Below, one piece after another: positions 18,385 to 26,472 of a stretch of DNA of 44,088 nucleotides. The DNA lies in NCBI RefSeq assembly GCF_014042365.1, contig NZ_JACEZS010000035.1, positions 1 through 44,088 of the forward strand, in the 5' to 3' direction. The DNA is from Rugamonas fusca (GTDB lineage: Bacteria; Pseudomonadota; Gammaproteobacteria; Burkholderiales; Burkholderiaceae_D). Under the pieces are notes generated by a model. The model was not told the DNA's origin. It did not search any database and saw only the letters and a program-made list of their open reading frames with translations. Made by a program: the position numbers and the translations under genes. Every line of letters starts with the position of its first letter. Position 1 is the stretch's first letter.

Positions 18385-18853
18385 CCGGGCGCTCGCGATA
18401 GGGTTTCTGATGAGCAAACAACCATAACGATAACCGAATTCTCCCCGCCGGCAATGGACAATTTTGCATCAATTTGGTGCATTTTTCGCACCGTCAAGGT
18501 GCAAGCATATTGCGGCGCAGCATATTCGAGCTAAGTTTGCTGCAATGCCACGCAACTCGCAGGCCTGCTTTCCTGCCGTTTCCCCAACTCTGCCATAAAG
18601 TTCGGTGCTGCAACGCAGCAAAGAAAAATTTACGCATTTACATAGTGCAAACAAAATGTTGCATTCATACGTCAAAAGCAACGATTTTATTTGACAACCA
18701 AGGTCGCGCGGTGTTCTTATGCGCCCCTTCTGAAAATACATTAAGTGATTTTTGGAAAGAATTGGCGACTGATGCTTTCCGCTCCGCTACCCACGAGGTG
18801 GCAGGGCGGGCGTTTTGCCGCCGTCTAGATATCTTTCTATGGAGTTTTTGGTA
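18385..18853. other. Divergent regulatory region between the peptide ABC operon and TBDT 1
   Basis: There is no gene in these 469 nt. The left part carries GGTGC / GCACC repeats: GGTGC at 18476-18480, GCACC at 18488-18492, and another AGGTGC at 18497-18502. The right part holds a promoter (18691-18720) and, just before the TBDT, a GGCGG / CCGCC hairpin (18805-18822). A ribosome binding site GGAG (18841-18844) decides the TBDT start. Confidence 0.6.
18691..18720 (+). promoter_or_regulatory. Candidate promoter of TBDT 1
   Basis: TTGACA (18691-18696, perfect -35), 18-nt spacer, TCTTAT (18715-18720, 4 of 6 -10 bases). The predicted 5' leader is about 125 nt. Confidence 0.5.
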
Positions 18854-21637
18854 ATGATGATGGAAACGGTAATTTCCCGTTCCGTGCGCCTGATGTTCTC
18901 GGGCGGCGTGGCGGCAGTAAGCCTGGGCCTGGCCCAGCCGGCATTCGCACAAGACGCCAACATCCAGCGCGTCGAAATCACGGGTTCGAGCATCAAGCGC
19001 GCATCGGCGGAAACCGCTTCGCCAGTCCAGATGATCGGCCGCGAAGAACTGATGAAGTCGGGCAAGGCGACGGTCGCTGAATTCCTGCAAACCCTGACCG
19101 TGGACGGCGCCGGTTCGCTGCCGACCGGTTTCGGCAGCGGCTTCGCCGCCGGCTCGACCGCCATTTCCCTGCGTGGCCTGGGCGCCACCTCCACCCTGGT
19201 GCTGCTGAACGGCCGCCGCATGGCGCCGTACGCCCGTGCCGATGACGGCCAGAAGAGCTTTACCGACCTGTCCAACGTGCCGATGCAGATCGTCGAACGC
19301 ATCGAAGTGCTGAAGGACGGCGCCTCGTCGACCTACGGCGCCGACGCCATCGCCGGCGTGGTCAACATCATCCTGCGCAAAGACTTCGAAGGCGTACAAC
19401 TGAAGGCCGACACCGGCGCTTCGCGCTACAGCGACAACAAGCAGAACAACATCGCCCTGACCGTGGGCAAAGGCAACCTGGACGACGACAAGTACAACGT
19501 CGTGTTCAACGCCGAGTACAAGAAGTCCGACCTGCTGGCCGCCAGCGACCGCGCCGACCGCGGCTGGATCGGCCATGGCGACATCCGTCCATGGGGCTAC
19601 ATCCAGAACACCCAGTACATGGGCGGCTACATCACCCCGGGCAATTCGTCCTACACCCCGACCGGCGCCCTGCGCGATCCGAAGACGGGCAATTTCGTGT
19701 CGCTGGGCGGCTGCAGCCAGTTCTCGCAAACCGTCAAGCAAGACCCGGCCGGCGGCTGCCTGTGGTCGCAAGACCAGTTCCGCTCGCTGCAACCGAACGT
19801 GGAATCGGTCAACCTGTACACCCGCGGCACGCTGCAGCTGAACGCCGACAACCAGATCTACACGGAACTGGGCTACGCGCAGCGTAACAGCTCGTTCATG
19901 CTGGCGCCCGTGTCGGCCACGCCGAACGTGACCTTCCCGGCCAATGCGGCCAATCCGACCGGCATCATCCTGTACACCAACGACTTGCTGATGGCCGCCT
20001 CGCACCCGCAGAACATCTTCGGCGTGAACACCCGCATGCGTTATGCCATGTTCGACGTGGGTCCAAGCAACCACATCGCCAACAACCAGTTCAACCGCTT
20101 CGTCATCGGCGCCAAGGGCACGGCCTTCGGCTGGGATTACGACACCGGCCTGACCCACTCGGAATCGAAGCTGCACATCGAGTGGACCAACCAGCTGAAC
20201 ATGCCCGTGCTGAAGGCCGCCCTGGGCGACCCGACCAGCAAGTTCTTCCCGTACTACATCGGCAGCCAGGCGTACAAGAACCCCGCTTCGCTGTACGCGG
20301 CCATGGTGACGAGCCCCACCTCCGACTCGACCACCAAGCTCGACATCGTCGACTTCAAAGCCTCGCGTGAACTGTTCGCGCTGCCAGGCGGCAACCTGGG
20401 TTTGGCCGTGGGCGCCGAGCACCGCCGCGAGCAGCTGGACAACCCTTCGCTGACCGGCACCGCCGACGGCTCGACCAACTCCAGCTACGTGGCCGCCAAA
20501 GGCGAGACCAAAGTGTCGGCCATGTACGCCGAACTGCTGGCGCCTATCGTGAAGACGGTGGAACTGTCGGCCGCACTGCGTTATGACCACTACAGCCAGT
20601 TCAACTCGACCACCCCGAAACTGGGCCTGAAGTGGACCCCGGTCAAGACCTTCGCACTGCGCGGCACTTACACGGAAGGCTTCCGCGCCCCTGGCGTGGC
20701 TGAATCGAGCGCCGCCAGCCAGTCGACCGGCTCGTCGTCCGTGATGGACCCCGTGCGTTGCGCTGGCGGCAAGCCGGCCGCGGGCGGCGCCACTGCGCTC
20801 GACTGCAACATCCAGATCGGCGCCGTCAAGATCGGCAATCCTGACCTGGCACCGGAAAAGTCCAAGGGTTACACCCTGGGCATGGTGTGGGATCCGCTGA
20901 ACGACACCAACATGTCGCTGGACGCGTGGAAGATCCGCCGCACCAACGAGATCAACCCGCTGTCGTACGTGGAAGCGGCGTCGCTGCCGTCGGCCGTGCG
21001 CCTGGATAACAACCTGGTCGTCAATGGCGTCGTGATCCAGAATTCGGGCACACTGCTGATCTCCAAGGCGCCGTACCAGAATTCGAGCTACACGGAAGTC
21101 AAGGGTATCGACCTGGACGTGAAACAACGCCTGCGCCTGGGTAACTACGGCAAGGCCACCATCAACCTGGTGTGGTCGCACGTGGCCTCGTGGGTACGCG
21201 CCGACAAGAACCAGACCTTCCAGTTCGCCGGCACCCATGGCAACTGCGATACGTCGGACTGCGCCGGCACGCCGAAGGACAAGATCAACCTGATCACGTC
21301 CTGGGACAAGGGTGACTGGAACGTCAGCGGCACCATCAACTACCGTTCGGACATGAAGAACATCCGTTACGAAGGCGCCAAGTGCGCCACCGTGATGGTG
21401 GACGGCAGCAACTCGCCGAATGGCGCCTGCCGCCTGGCTTCGTTCACCACGCTGGACCTGTCGACCCGCTACAACTACAGCAAGCAGTTGCAACTGTACG
21501 CGTCGATCAACAACGTGTTCGACAAGATCGCCCCGCTCGATCCGCTGACCTACGGCGGCATGAGCTTCAACCCGATGGACGCCTCCGGCGCCACCGGCCG
21601 CTACTTCAAAGTGGGCGCGCAGTACAAGTTCAACTGA
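18854..21637 (+). CDS. TonB-dependent outer-membrane receptor (TBDT 1)
   Basis: A 927-residue 22-strand outer-membrane receptor energised by TonB-ExbBD. I start it at ATG 18854 because GGAG lies 9 nt upstream and the result, MMMETVISRSVRLMFSGG, matches the signal peptide of the two neighbouring receptors. After the AQ cleavage site comes IQRVEITGSSIKR, then the plug domain (about 45-165, with LVLLNGRRMAPY and VLKDGASSTYGADAIAGVVN) and the barrel. Paired cysteines occur in predicted loops (CDTSDC; CAGG...DC; KCATVM...NGAC), suggesting disulfide-bonded loops. The chain ends YKFN rather than in a terminal aromatic. It is divergent from the peptide ABC operon. The substrate is unknown; peptides or glycans are possible. 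Confidence 0.93.
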   Translation: MMMETVISRSVRLMFSGGVAAVSLGLAQPAFAQDANIQRVEITGSSIKRASAETASPVQMIGREELMKSGKATVAEFLQTLTVDGAGSLPTGFGSGFAAGSTAISLRGLGATSTLVLLNGRRMAPYARADDGQKSFTDLSNVPMQIVERIEVLKDGASSTYGADAIAGVVNIILRKDFEGVQLKADTGASRYSDNKQNNIALTVGKGNLDDDKYNVVFNAEYKKSDLLAASDRADRGWIGHGDIRPWGYIQNTQYMGGYITPGNSSYTPTGALRDPKTGNFVSLGGCSQFSQTVKQDPAGGCLWSQDQFRSLQPNVESVNLYTRGTLQLNADNQIYTELGYAQRNSSFMLAPVSATPNVTFPANAANPTGIILYTNDLLMAASHPQNIFGVNTRMRYAMFDVGPSNHIANNQFNRFVIGAKGTAFGWDYDTGLTHSESKLHIEWTNQLNMPVLKAALGDPTSKFFPYYIGSQAYKNPASLYAAMVTSPTSDSTTKLDIVDFKASRELFALPGGNLGLAVGAEHRREQLDNPSLTGTADGSTNSSYVAAKGETKVSAMYAELLAPIVKTVELSAALRYDHYSQFNSTTPKLGLKWTPVKTFALRGTYTEGFRAPGVAESSAASQSTGSSSVMDPVRCAGGKPAAGGATALDCNIQIGAVKIGNPDLAPEKSKGYTLGMVWDPLNDTNMSLDAWKIRRTNEINPLSYVEAASLPSAVRLDNNLVVNGVVIQNSGTLLISKAPYQNSSYTEVKGIDLDVKQRLRLGNYGKATINLVWSHVASWVRADKNQTFQFAGTHGNCDTSDCAGTPKDKINLITSWDKGDWNVSGTINYRSDMKNIRYEGAKCATVMVDGSNSPNGACRLASFTTLDLSTRYNYSKQLQLYASINNVFDKIAPLDPLTYGGMSFNPMDASGATGRYFKVGAQYKFN

Positions 21638-21662
21638 TCTGATCGGTTGTAAGCAATAGGAG

Positions 21663-21692
21663 AAGGGAGCGAGCGATCGCTCCCTTTTTTTT
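21663..21692 (+). terminator. Intrinsic terminator of TBDT 1
   Basis: GGGAGCGA (21665-21672), loop GCGA, TCGCTCCC (21677-21684), then eight T residues; the AA before the stem extends pairing with the T-run. A textbook rho-independent terminator 27 nt past the stop. Confidence 0.93.
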
Positions 21693-21707
21693 CGCGGGTC
21701 CAAATGT

Positions 21708-21790
21708 TGTTCTTCGTCCAAGAACACTTCCCATGCTGACATGAACTATCTGACAATGTTCATACTGAAAAATTACTTATTTTATAAGTA
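21708..21790. repeat. Two inverted repeats at the edge of the TBDT remnant
   Basis: TGTTCTT (21708-21714) faces AAGAACA (21720-21726) over 5 nt, and TACTTAT (21774-21780) faces ATAAGTA (21784-21790) over 3 nt. Both are AT-rich against a GC-rich background and lie just before the truncated gene. They could be old regulatory sites or marks of the rearrangement that removed the 5' part. Confidence 0.5.
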
Positions 21791-21803
21791 CAAGTAAATC
21801 CCG

Positions 21804-22493
21804 TCCGGCACCGGACACGCTCCGCTGGCCAACATGACGCTGGCGCTGGACTACTGGAACATCCACCTGCGCGACAGGATCGGCGCCTTGCCGGAACAAT
21901 CGATCTACGGCAACTACGCGAAGTACAAGGACCTGTTCCTGCGCAATCCGGATGGCTCGCCCTACGCCATTTCGGACTTGAACAACAACCTCGGCGAAGT
22001 GAAGACGGACGGCCTGGACCTCAGCCTGGCCCTGTCCTCGGGCGCCTCGTCCTACGGCAAGCTCAACTTCACGCCCGATGGCACGTATATCCACAAGTAC
22101 GATTAGCAGAACGAGCGCGACGGCGCGTTCCTGCACAATGTCGGCGTCTATGGCGACAACAATCCGGTGTTCCGCTGGAAGCATCACGCCGCGCTGAGCT
22201 GGCGGCTGGGCCCGTGGGGCGCTACCCTGAGCCAGTCGTTCAAGTCCGGCTACACCGACCAGAACCAGGTGGACGCCCAGTACAAGCAGGACGTGGGCCG
22301 TTACGCGCTGTGGAATTTCTCCGGCAGCTACACCGGCTTCAAGGGATTGACCTTGATGGCGGGCGTGAAGAACCTGTTCGACAAGAATCCGCCCTTCACC
22401 AACCAGGGCACCATGTTCCAGAAAGGCGATGACCCGCGCTACACCGCCCCGGTCGGCCGTGCCCTGTACCTGCGCGGCAGCTACAGCTTTTGA
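21804..22493 (+). pseudogene. C-terminal remnant of a TonB-dependent receptor
   Basis: A single reading frame (21834 onwards, recognisable from about 21804) encodes only the last 230 or so residues of a TBDT barrel: MTLALDYWNIHLRDRIG, the DGLDLSL strand, GLTLMAGVKNLFDKNPP near the end, and the correct C-terminal GSYSF. The frame is broken by a TAG at 22104-22106, after which homology continues in the same frame (QNERDGAFLHN). No plug domain, signal peptide or start is present upstream, where an in-frame TAA (21795-21797) closes the frame. It is therefore a 5'-deleted, nonsense-mutated relic. A 7-bp inverted repeat (21774-21790) sits at the deletion edge. Confidence 0.85.
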
Positions 22494-22506
22494 GCGCGGC
22501 GGACAT

Positions 22507-22537
22507 AAAAAAACCCCGGGCAAGCCCGGGGTTTTTT
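22507..22537. terminator. Bidirectional terminator between the TBDT remnant and TBDT 2
   Basis: A7, CCCCGGGC (22514-22521), AA, GCCCGGGG (22524-22531), T6. It has T-runs on both strands and serves TBDT 2 (minus strand, stop 22 nt away) and formerly the remnant on the plus strand. Confidence 0.93.
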
Positions 22538-22558
22538 GGGGTGCTAAGCCTTACGGCA

Positions 22559-25468
22559 TCAGAACTTGACGTTACCCGACAGGTAGAACGAACGGCCAAT
22601 CGGATCAGCGTAACGACCATCGTAGCCGGTCTGGTTGCCGCCACCAGCGTTCTGCAGCGTCAGCGGTGGGTTACGATCGAAGATGTTCTTCACACCGCCG
22701 GTCAGGCTGAACTTGCCGAAGTCGTACTTGCCCTGCCAGTCGAAGGTGGTGTACGAAGGGGTCCACAGGCCATCAAACGCCACCGACGAACCTTTCGTGC
22801 CATCCGGGTTGGCGGCGTAGATCGAGGTGCCCACAGGGTAGGCCTGGTCATGGTAGCCCGACTTGTAGTGCGCCGTCACGGTGTTGGTCATCTTGCCGTT
22901 GGTCAGGCTCAGCGACAGGTTGGTCTGCACGCGGAACACGACAGCGTTGTCAGGACCGAAGGTGCCCAGATCGGAGTTCACCGCGCCACCCGCTTCGGTG
23001 GTGTAGTTCTGCTTGATCATGTAGGTACCATTCCAGTTCGCACGCAGGTCGCCGAACGACGACTTGGCACGATAGGCGAAGTCCCAATCCACACCGCGGT
23101 AGTTAGCCACACCACCGTTGATCGGCGCCAGCAGGTAAGCGATCGTGGTGTAGCCAGCTGGGTCTGGGTACGGGTTGGTGAACAGGTACTTGTACTGTTG
23201 CGGGTTGGCGAAGCCAACCTGCTCAGGCGTACCGGCGGACAGCACCTGGTTGCGGATCTGCACGTTCCACAGGTCCATACCGAGCGACAGGCCTTTGACT
23301 GGCTCGATCACGCCACCGAAGGTCCACTGCTTCGATTTCTCAGGCTGCAGGCCGGCCGAGCCGCTGGCGCCGTTCGGGCCACTCAGCAGATCGTACTGGG
23401 CGTTGCCCACCAGGCAGCCGGTCGAACCAGGGAATGGGCAAGCGTAGCTGCCCGAGGTGCTGCCACCGAAGGTGTTGGCACCGGCGATGTCGTTGATGTT
23501 AGGCGCCTTGAAACCGGTGCCGTAAGCGGCGCGCACCAGCACGCTCTCAACCGGGGTCCAACGGGCGCTGACCTTGTAGGTGCCGGCGCTGCTGGTGTTG
23601 CCCAGATCGCCGCTGGCCAGTTGCTGCTGGATGCCATTGGCATCAGGCACGGTCGCGAAGATGTAGTTGCTGTGGGTCTTGCCGTAGCTGTCGTAACGGC
23701 CCGACACGGTCGCTTCCAGGGTCTTGGTCACTGGCAGCAGGATCTCGGTGAACGCACCCCAGTTGTTGCGGCTGGCGTCGAACGGTACCTGGCCATAGTT
23801 GCCGCCGACTGGGTAGTCGTCGGACGCTGGCTGGGTCGAGAAGCCGGACTGCGACAGGATCAGCGGGCTGTACGCGGTCTGGTAGTGGGTCTTGGAGTAG
23901 TCGCCACCGAGGGAGATGATCGACGTACCGCCGCCCAGTTCCATCAGGTCATGCTGCGCCTTGGCGTGCAGCGTGTTCAGCTTGGAGTCGGTGGTCGAGA
24001 AGTTGACGCCGTTCAGCAGCGCGTTCTTCAACAGGCCCGCACCAGTGCCCATCACAGGATCGTAGGCGCCCGAGGCCACCAGCGACTGCAGCTGGCTGAA
24101 GTCGGTGTAGCCACCGGCCGCGTTGTCCTTGATCTTGCTGCTCGACAGGATCAGGCTGGCCGTGTAGCCCCAGCCGGCCGCCTGGCCGTCGATACCGGCG
24201 GCGAAGTGACGCGCGTCGGTCACGAATTCGTCGGTACGGCCGCCCACCAGCACGGAACGGTAGCCCAGGGTTGCTTTCTGGGTTGGGTTTTCCAGGCCGT
24301 TCGCATCCAGGTAGGGCTGCACGTATTTGGCGTACAGGCCTGGGAAACGGGTGGTCGAGTTGACGCCCATCGGCTGTGCCGAAGGTGCGAACTGGGCGGT
24401 CATCGAGAAGCTCGACAGGACCAGCTCACTCCACAGGGTGGTATCTTCGTTCAGTTGCAGGGTGCCCTTCAGCAAGCCACTGTCGCGGCGGTTGCCGGGA
24501 ATGTCTTCCACGGTGGCGGCGTAGTTGAAGCGGCACTGGGAACCGGCGGCGCCAGCCAGCGGGCTGCCGCAGTTGCCGTTGGCGGCCAGGAACGGGTTGA
24601 TGGCCACGCCATGGGTGGCGACATCGGCGGCCGAACCGGCGGGACGCACGTTGAAGGTCAGGTTGGCCGGCTCGGTGTTGCCGGTGCGCTGGTCAAAGAA
24701 GTAGTCCTTGCCGCCGTTGCTGAACTTGAAGTAAGCGCCCTTGGCCGAGAAGTCACGCTGCAGCGCGGTCAGGCGCTGCTGTTCGTCGTGGCTGTACGAG
24801 AACAGGATGTTGAACTTGTCGGTGTCCAGGTCGCCCCAGCCCTTGGTGATGCCGGCGTTCATCGAACGGCCGCCAGATTTCTTGGGCTGGTTGTAGGTGG
24901 CGTAGGCTTCGCCCTTGGTGTTGTTCTTCTTCAGGATGAAGTTGACGACGCCGGCGATGGCGTCCGAACCGTACAGGGCGGAAGCGCCATCGGTCAGGAT
25001 CTCGACGCGCTCAACCGCTTCCAGCGGGATCGATTCGATGTTGACGGCATAGCCGCCGCCCTGGCCCGAACCCACGGCCGTGGGCGCCATGCGCTGGCCG
25101 TCCAGCAGCACCAGCGTGTATTTCGATGGCAGCGAGTGCAGCGCCGCGGTGGTGGCGCCGCCGCCGCCGCCGTTCACGGAGCTCGACGATGGCACGAAGC
25201 CTTGCATCGATGGCAGCATCTGGATCAGGTCCGACGCCGATGCGGCACCGCTCTTCTTGATGTCATCCTGGTTCAGCACTTGAACCGGCAGTGCGCCTTC
25301 CTTGGCGATCCGCTTGATCGACGAACCGGTGATTTCCACCCGCTGGATGGTCGTGTCCGTGGTCGTTTGCTGCGCCAGTACGGGCTGGGCCAGCAAACCG
25401 AAACCTACAGCTACACCGCCCGAGAACATCAGGCGCAGTGAGCGCGACAGTACAGTTTCTTTAATCAT
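22559..25468 (-). CDS. TonB-dependent outer-membrane receptor (TBDT 2)
   Basis: A 969-residue receptor. The signal peptide MIKETVLSRSLRLMFSGG...PVLAQ closely matches TBDT 1 and TBDT 3. The plug region follows (IQRVEITGSSIKRIAKEGALPVQV, landmark; LVLLDGQRMAPT; ILTDGASALYGSDAIAGVVNFILKK, landmark) with a run of glycines (NGGGGGA) in the plug loop, as in TBDT 3. The barrel ends LSGNVKF with the expected terminal Phe. AAGGA lies 6 nt before the ATG. It is a single-gene unit, divergent from TBDT 3 across a 1 kb gap. Plug and barrel resemble TBDT 3 more than TBDT 1. The substrate cannot be assigned. Confidence 0.94.
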   Translation of the reverse strand: MIKETVLSRSLRLMFSGGVAVGFGLLAQPVLAQQTTTDTTIQRVEITGSSIKRIAKEGALPVQVLNQDDIKKSGAASASDLIQMLPSMQGFVPSSSSVNGGGGGATTAALHSLPSKYTLVLLDGQRMAPTAVGSGQGGGYAVNIESIPLEAVERVEILTDGASALYGSDAIAGVVNFILKKNNTKGEAYATYNQPKKSGGRSMNAGITKGWGDLDTDKFNILFSYSHDEQQRLTALQRDFSAKGAYFKFSNGGKDYFFDQRTGNTEPANLTFNVRPAGSAADVATHGVAINPFLAANGNCGSPLAGAAGSQCRFNYAATVEDIPGNRRDSGLLKGTLQLNEDTTLWSELVLSSFSMTAQFAPSAQPMGVNSTTRFPGLYAKYVQPYLDANGLENPTQKATLGYRSVLVGGRTDEFVTDARHFAAGIDGQAAGWGYTASLILSSSKIKDNAAGGYTDFSQLQSLVASGAYDPVMGTGAGLLKNALLNGVNFSTTDSKLNTLHAKAQHDLMELGGGTSIISLGGDYSKTHYQTAYSPLILSQSGFSTQPASDDYPVGGNYGQVPFDASRNNWGAFTEILLPVTKTLEATVSGRYDSYGKTHSNYIFATVPDANGIQQQLASGDLGNTSSAGTYKVSARWTPVESVLVRAAYGTGFKAPNINDIAGANTFGGSTSGSYACPFPGSTGCLVGNAQYDLLSGPNGASGSAGLQPEKSKQWTFGGVIEPVKGLSLGMDLWNVQIRNQVLSAGTPEQVGFANPQQYKYLFTNPYPDPAGYTTIAYLLAPINGGVANYRGVDWDFAYRAKSSFGDLRANWNGTYMIKQNYTTEAGGAVNSDLGTFGPDNAVVFRVQTNLSLSLTNGKMTNTVTAHYKSGYHDQAYPVGTSIYAANPDGTKGSSVAFDGLWTPSYTTFDWQGKYDFGKFSLTGGVKNIFDRNPPLTLQNAGGGNQTGYDGRYADPIGRSFYLSGNVKF

Positions 25469-26472
25469 TGCTATCCTTGAATTTGAATTTTATTAAGCGA
25501 CACGCCGGCTGGTAGGTTGGTGCGTCGGCTAAACACTGCTCTCTTTAAGCATGAATTGCGCGGATTTGAGCATTTTGTGATGCCACAAGGCCGCATGGTT
25601 CAAGCAAGGCCGGGGGCCGGTTTCTCCCCGATTTATTTACCAGTTCACCATTTCAGGCAAATTTAAGTAGGCTTTTGGACGAAAACAGCCACTTAACTGA
25701 TCATGGATGAGAACATGGCTGCACAAACAGTGTCAACGCGCCCCATGTCATCAAGATGTAATAAAACAACAAACATGCAAGTATTCCTCGCCCTCAGCCC
25801 GATTCTTGGTGCACTATGCGACACTGGGGTGGTACACATCAGCCATATCCCGTCAAAAAACTGTCTCTTTTCAGTCTTAGCATGATGTAAATATTGCCTG
25901 AGACATCCTTGCGGCGACGTCCAAAACGGCACGGACAACCATGCCGCGCCATCCCTGCCCAACTTCAAGCTCCGGTCTCCGGCCGGCCGCCACTTTGACT
26001 CAAGCTTCCCATCAACCGTGGCGCCCCTTCATGGCGGCCATTGCGCGTCCGATCAGGGACGAACATGTTGTTCTGGCGCCACAAAAAATATCACAAATAT
26101 AAGTTAATGCCTTCCAGGAAAGTTTTGGAAATTCAAAACAAGTTACCGGTTATCAAAACATTATGGATGTGGTGCAATTTTTAAAGCACTTTAATTTCTC
26201 ACTCGCGATTATTTTATAAACAAAATTAATTTTCATCACTTTTCCTGTGAAAAGAGGGGGCGGGCAAGACACATAATTAGTAAAGGACATCAACATTTAC
26301 AGATTGACACCCCAGTACGCGAATGATTAGATGCCAGCCGAAGAAGGGGCAAACCAGCCCTCTTTTCCGGGGAGGGGAAACATGGCCTCTTTTGCGCGAC
26401 CCAGCAGCCGACGCGACGACCGGTCGTGACAGTCACTGGGACTTTTAGTAGAAATTCGGGGAGTCTAAAGAA
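25469..26472. other. 1 kb divergent intergenic region between TBDT 2 and TBDT 3
   Basis: No supported gene is present; the short frames on either strand lack ribosome binding sites and recognisable content. The part from about 26080 to 26300 is strikingly AT-rich (runs of A and T, TTATTTTATAAAC) inside a GC-rich genome. Other features are a TTGTG-ATGC-CACAA inverted repeat (25575-25588) and a candidate TBDT 3 promoter (26304-26332). The length and base composition suggest an upstream regulatory region or a decayed gene; I cannot tell which. Confidence 0.6.
26304..26332 (+). promoter_or_regulatory. Candidate promoter of TBDT 3
   Basis: TTGACA (26304-26309), 17-nt spacer, TTAGAT (26327-26332, weak -10). 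The leader would be about 133 nt, similar to that inferred for TBDT 1. Confidence 0.35.

Noticed and set aside
18385..18417. Upstream TTG start for the peptide-binding protein
   Set aside because: It would put 11 mostly polar residues before the signal peptide; the internal ATG gives a standard one, though both lack a strong ribosome binding site.
22490..25441. 983-codon plus-strand frame antisense to TBDT 2
   Set aside because: Shadow frame; the minus-strand product has a signal peptide, plug and barrel.
25693..25968. 91-codon minus-strand frame in the 1 kb gap between TBDT 2 and TBDT 3
   Set aside because: No ribosome binding site, unremarkable composition and no recognisable domain.
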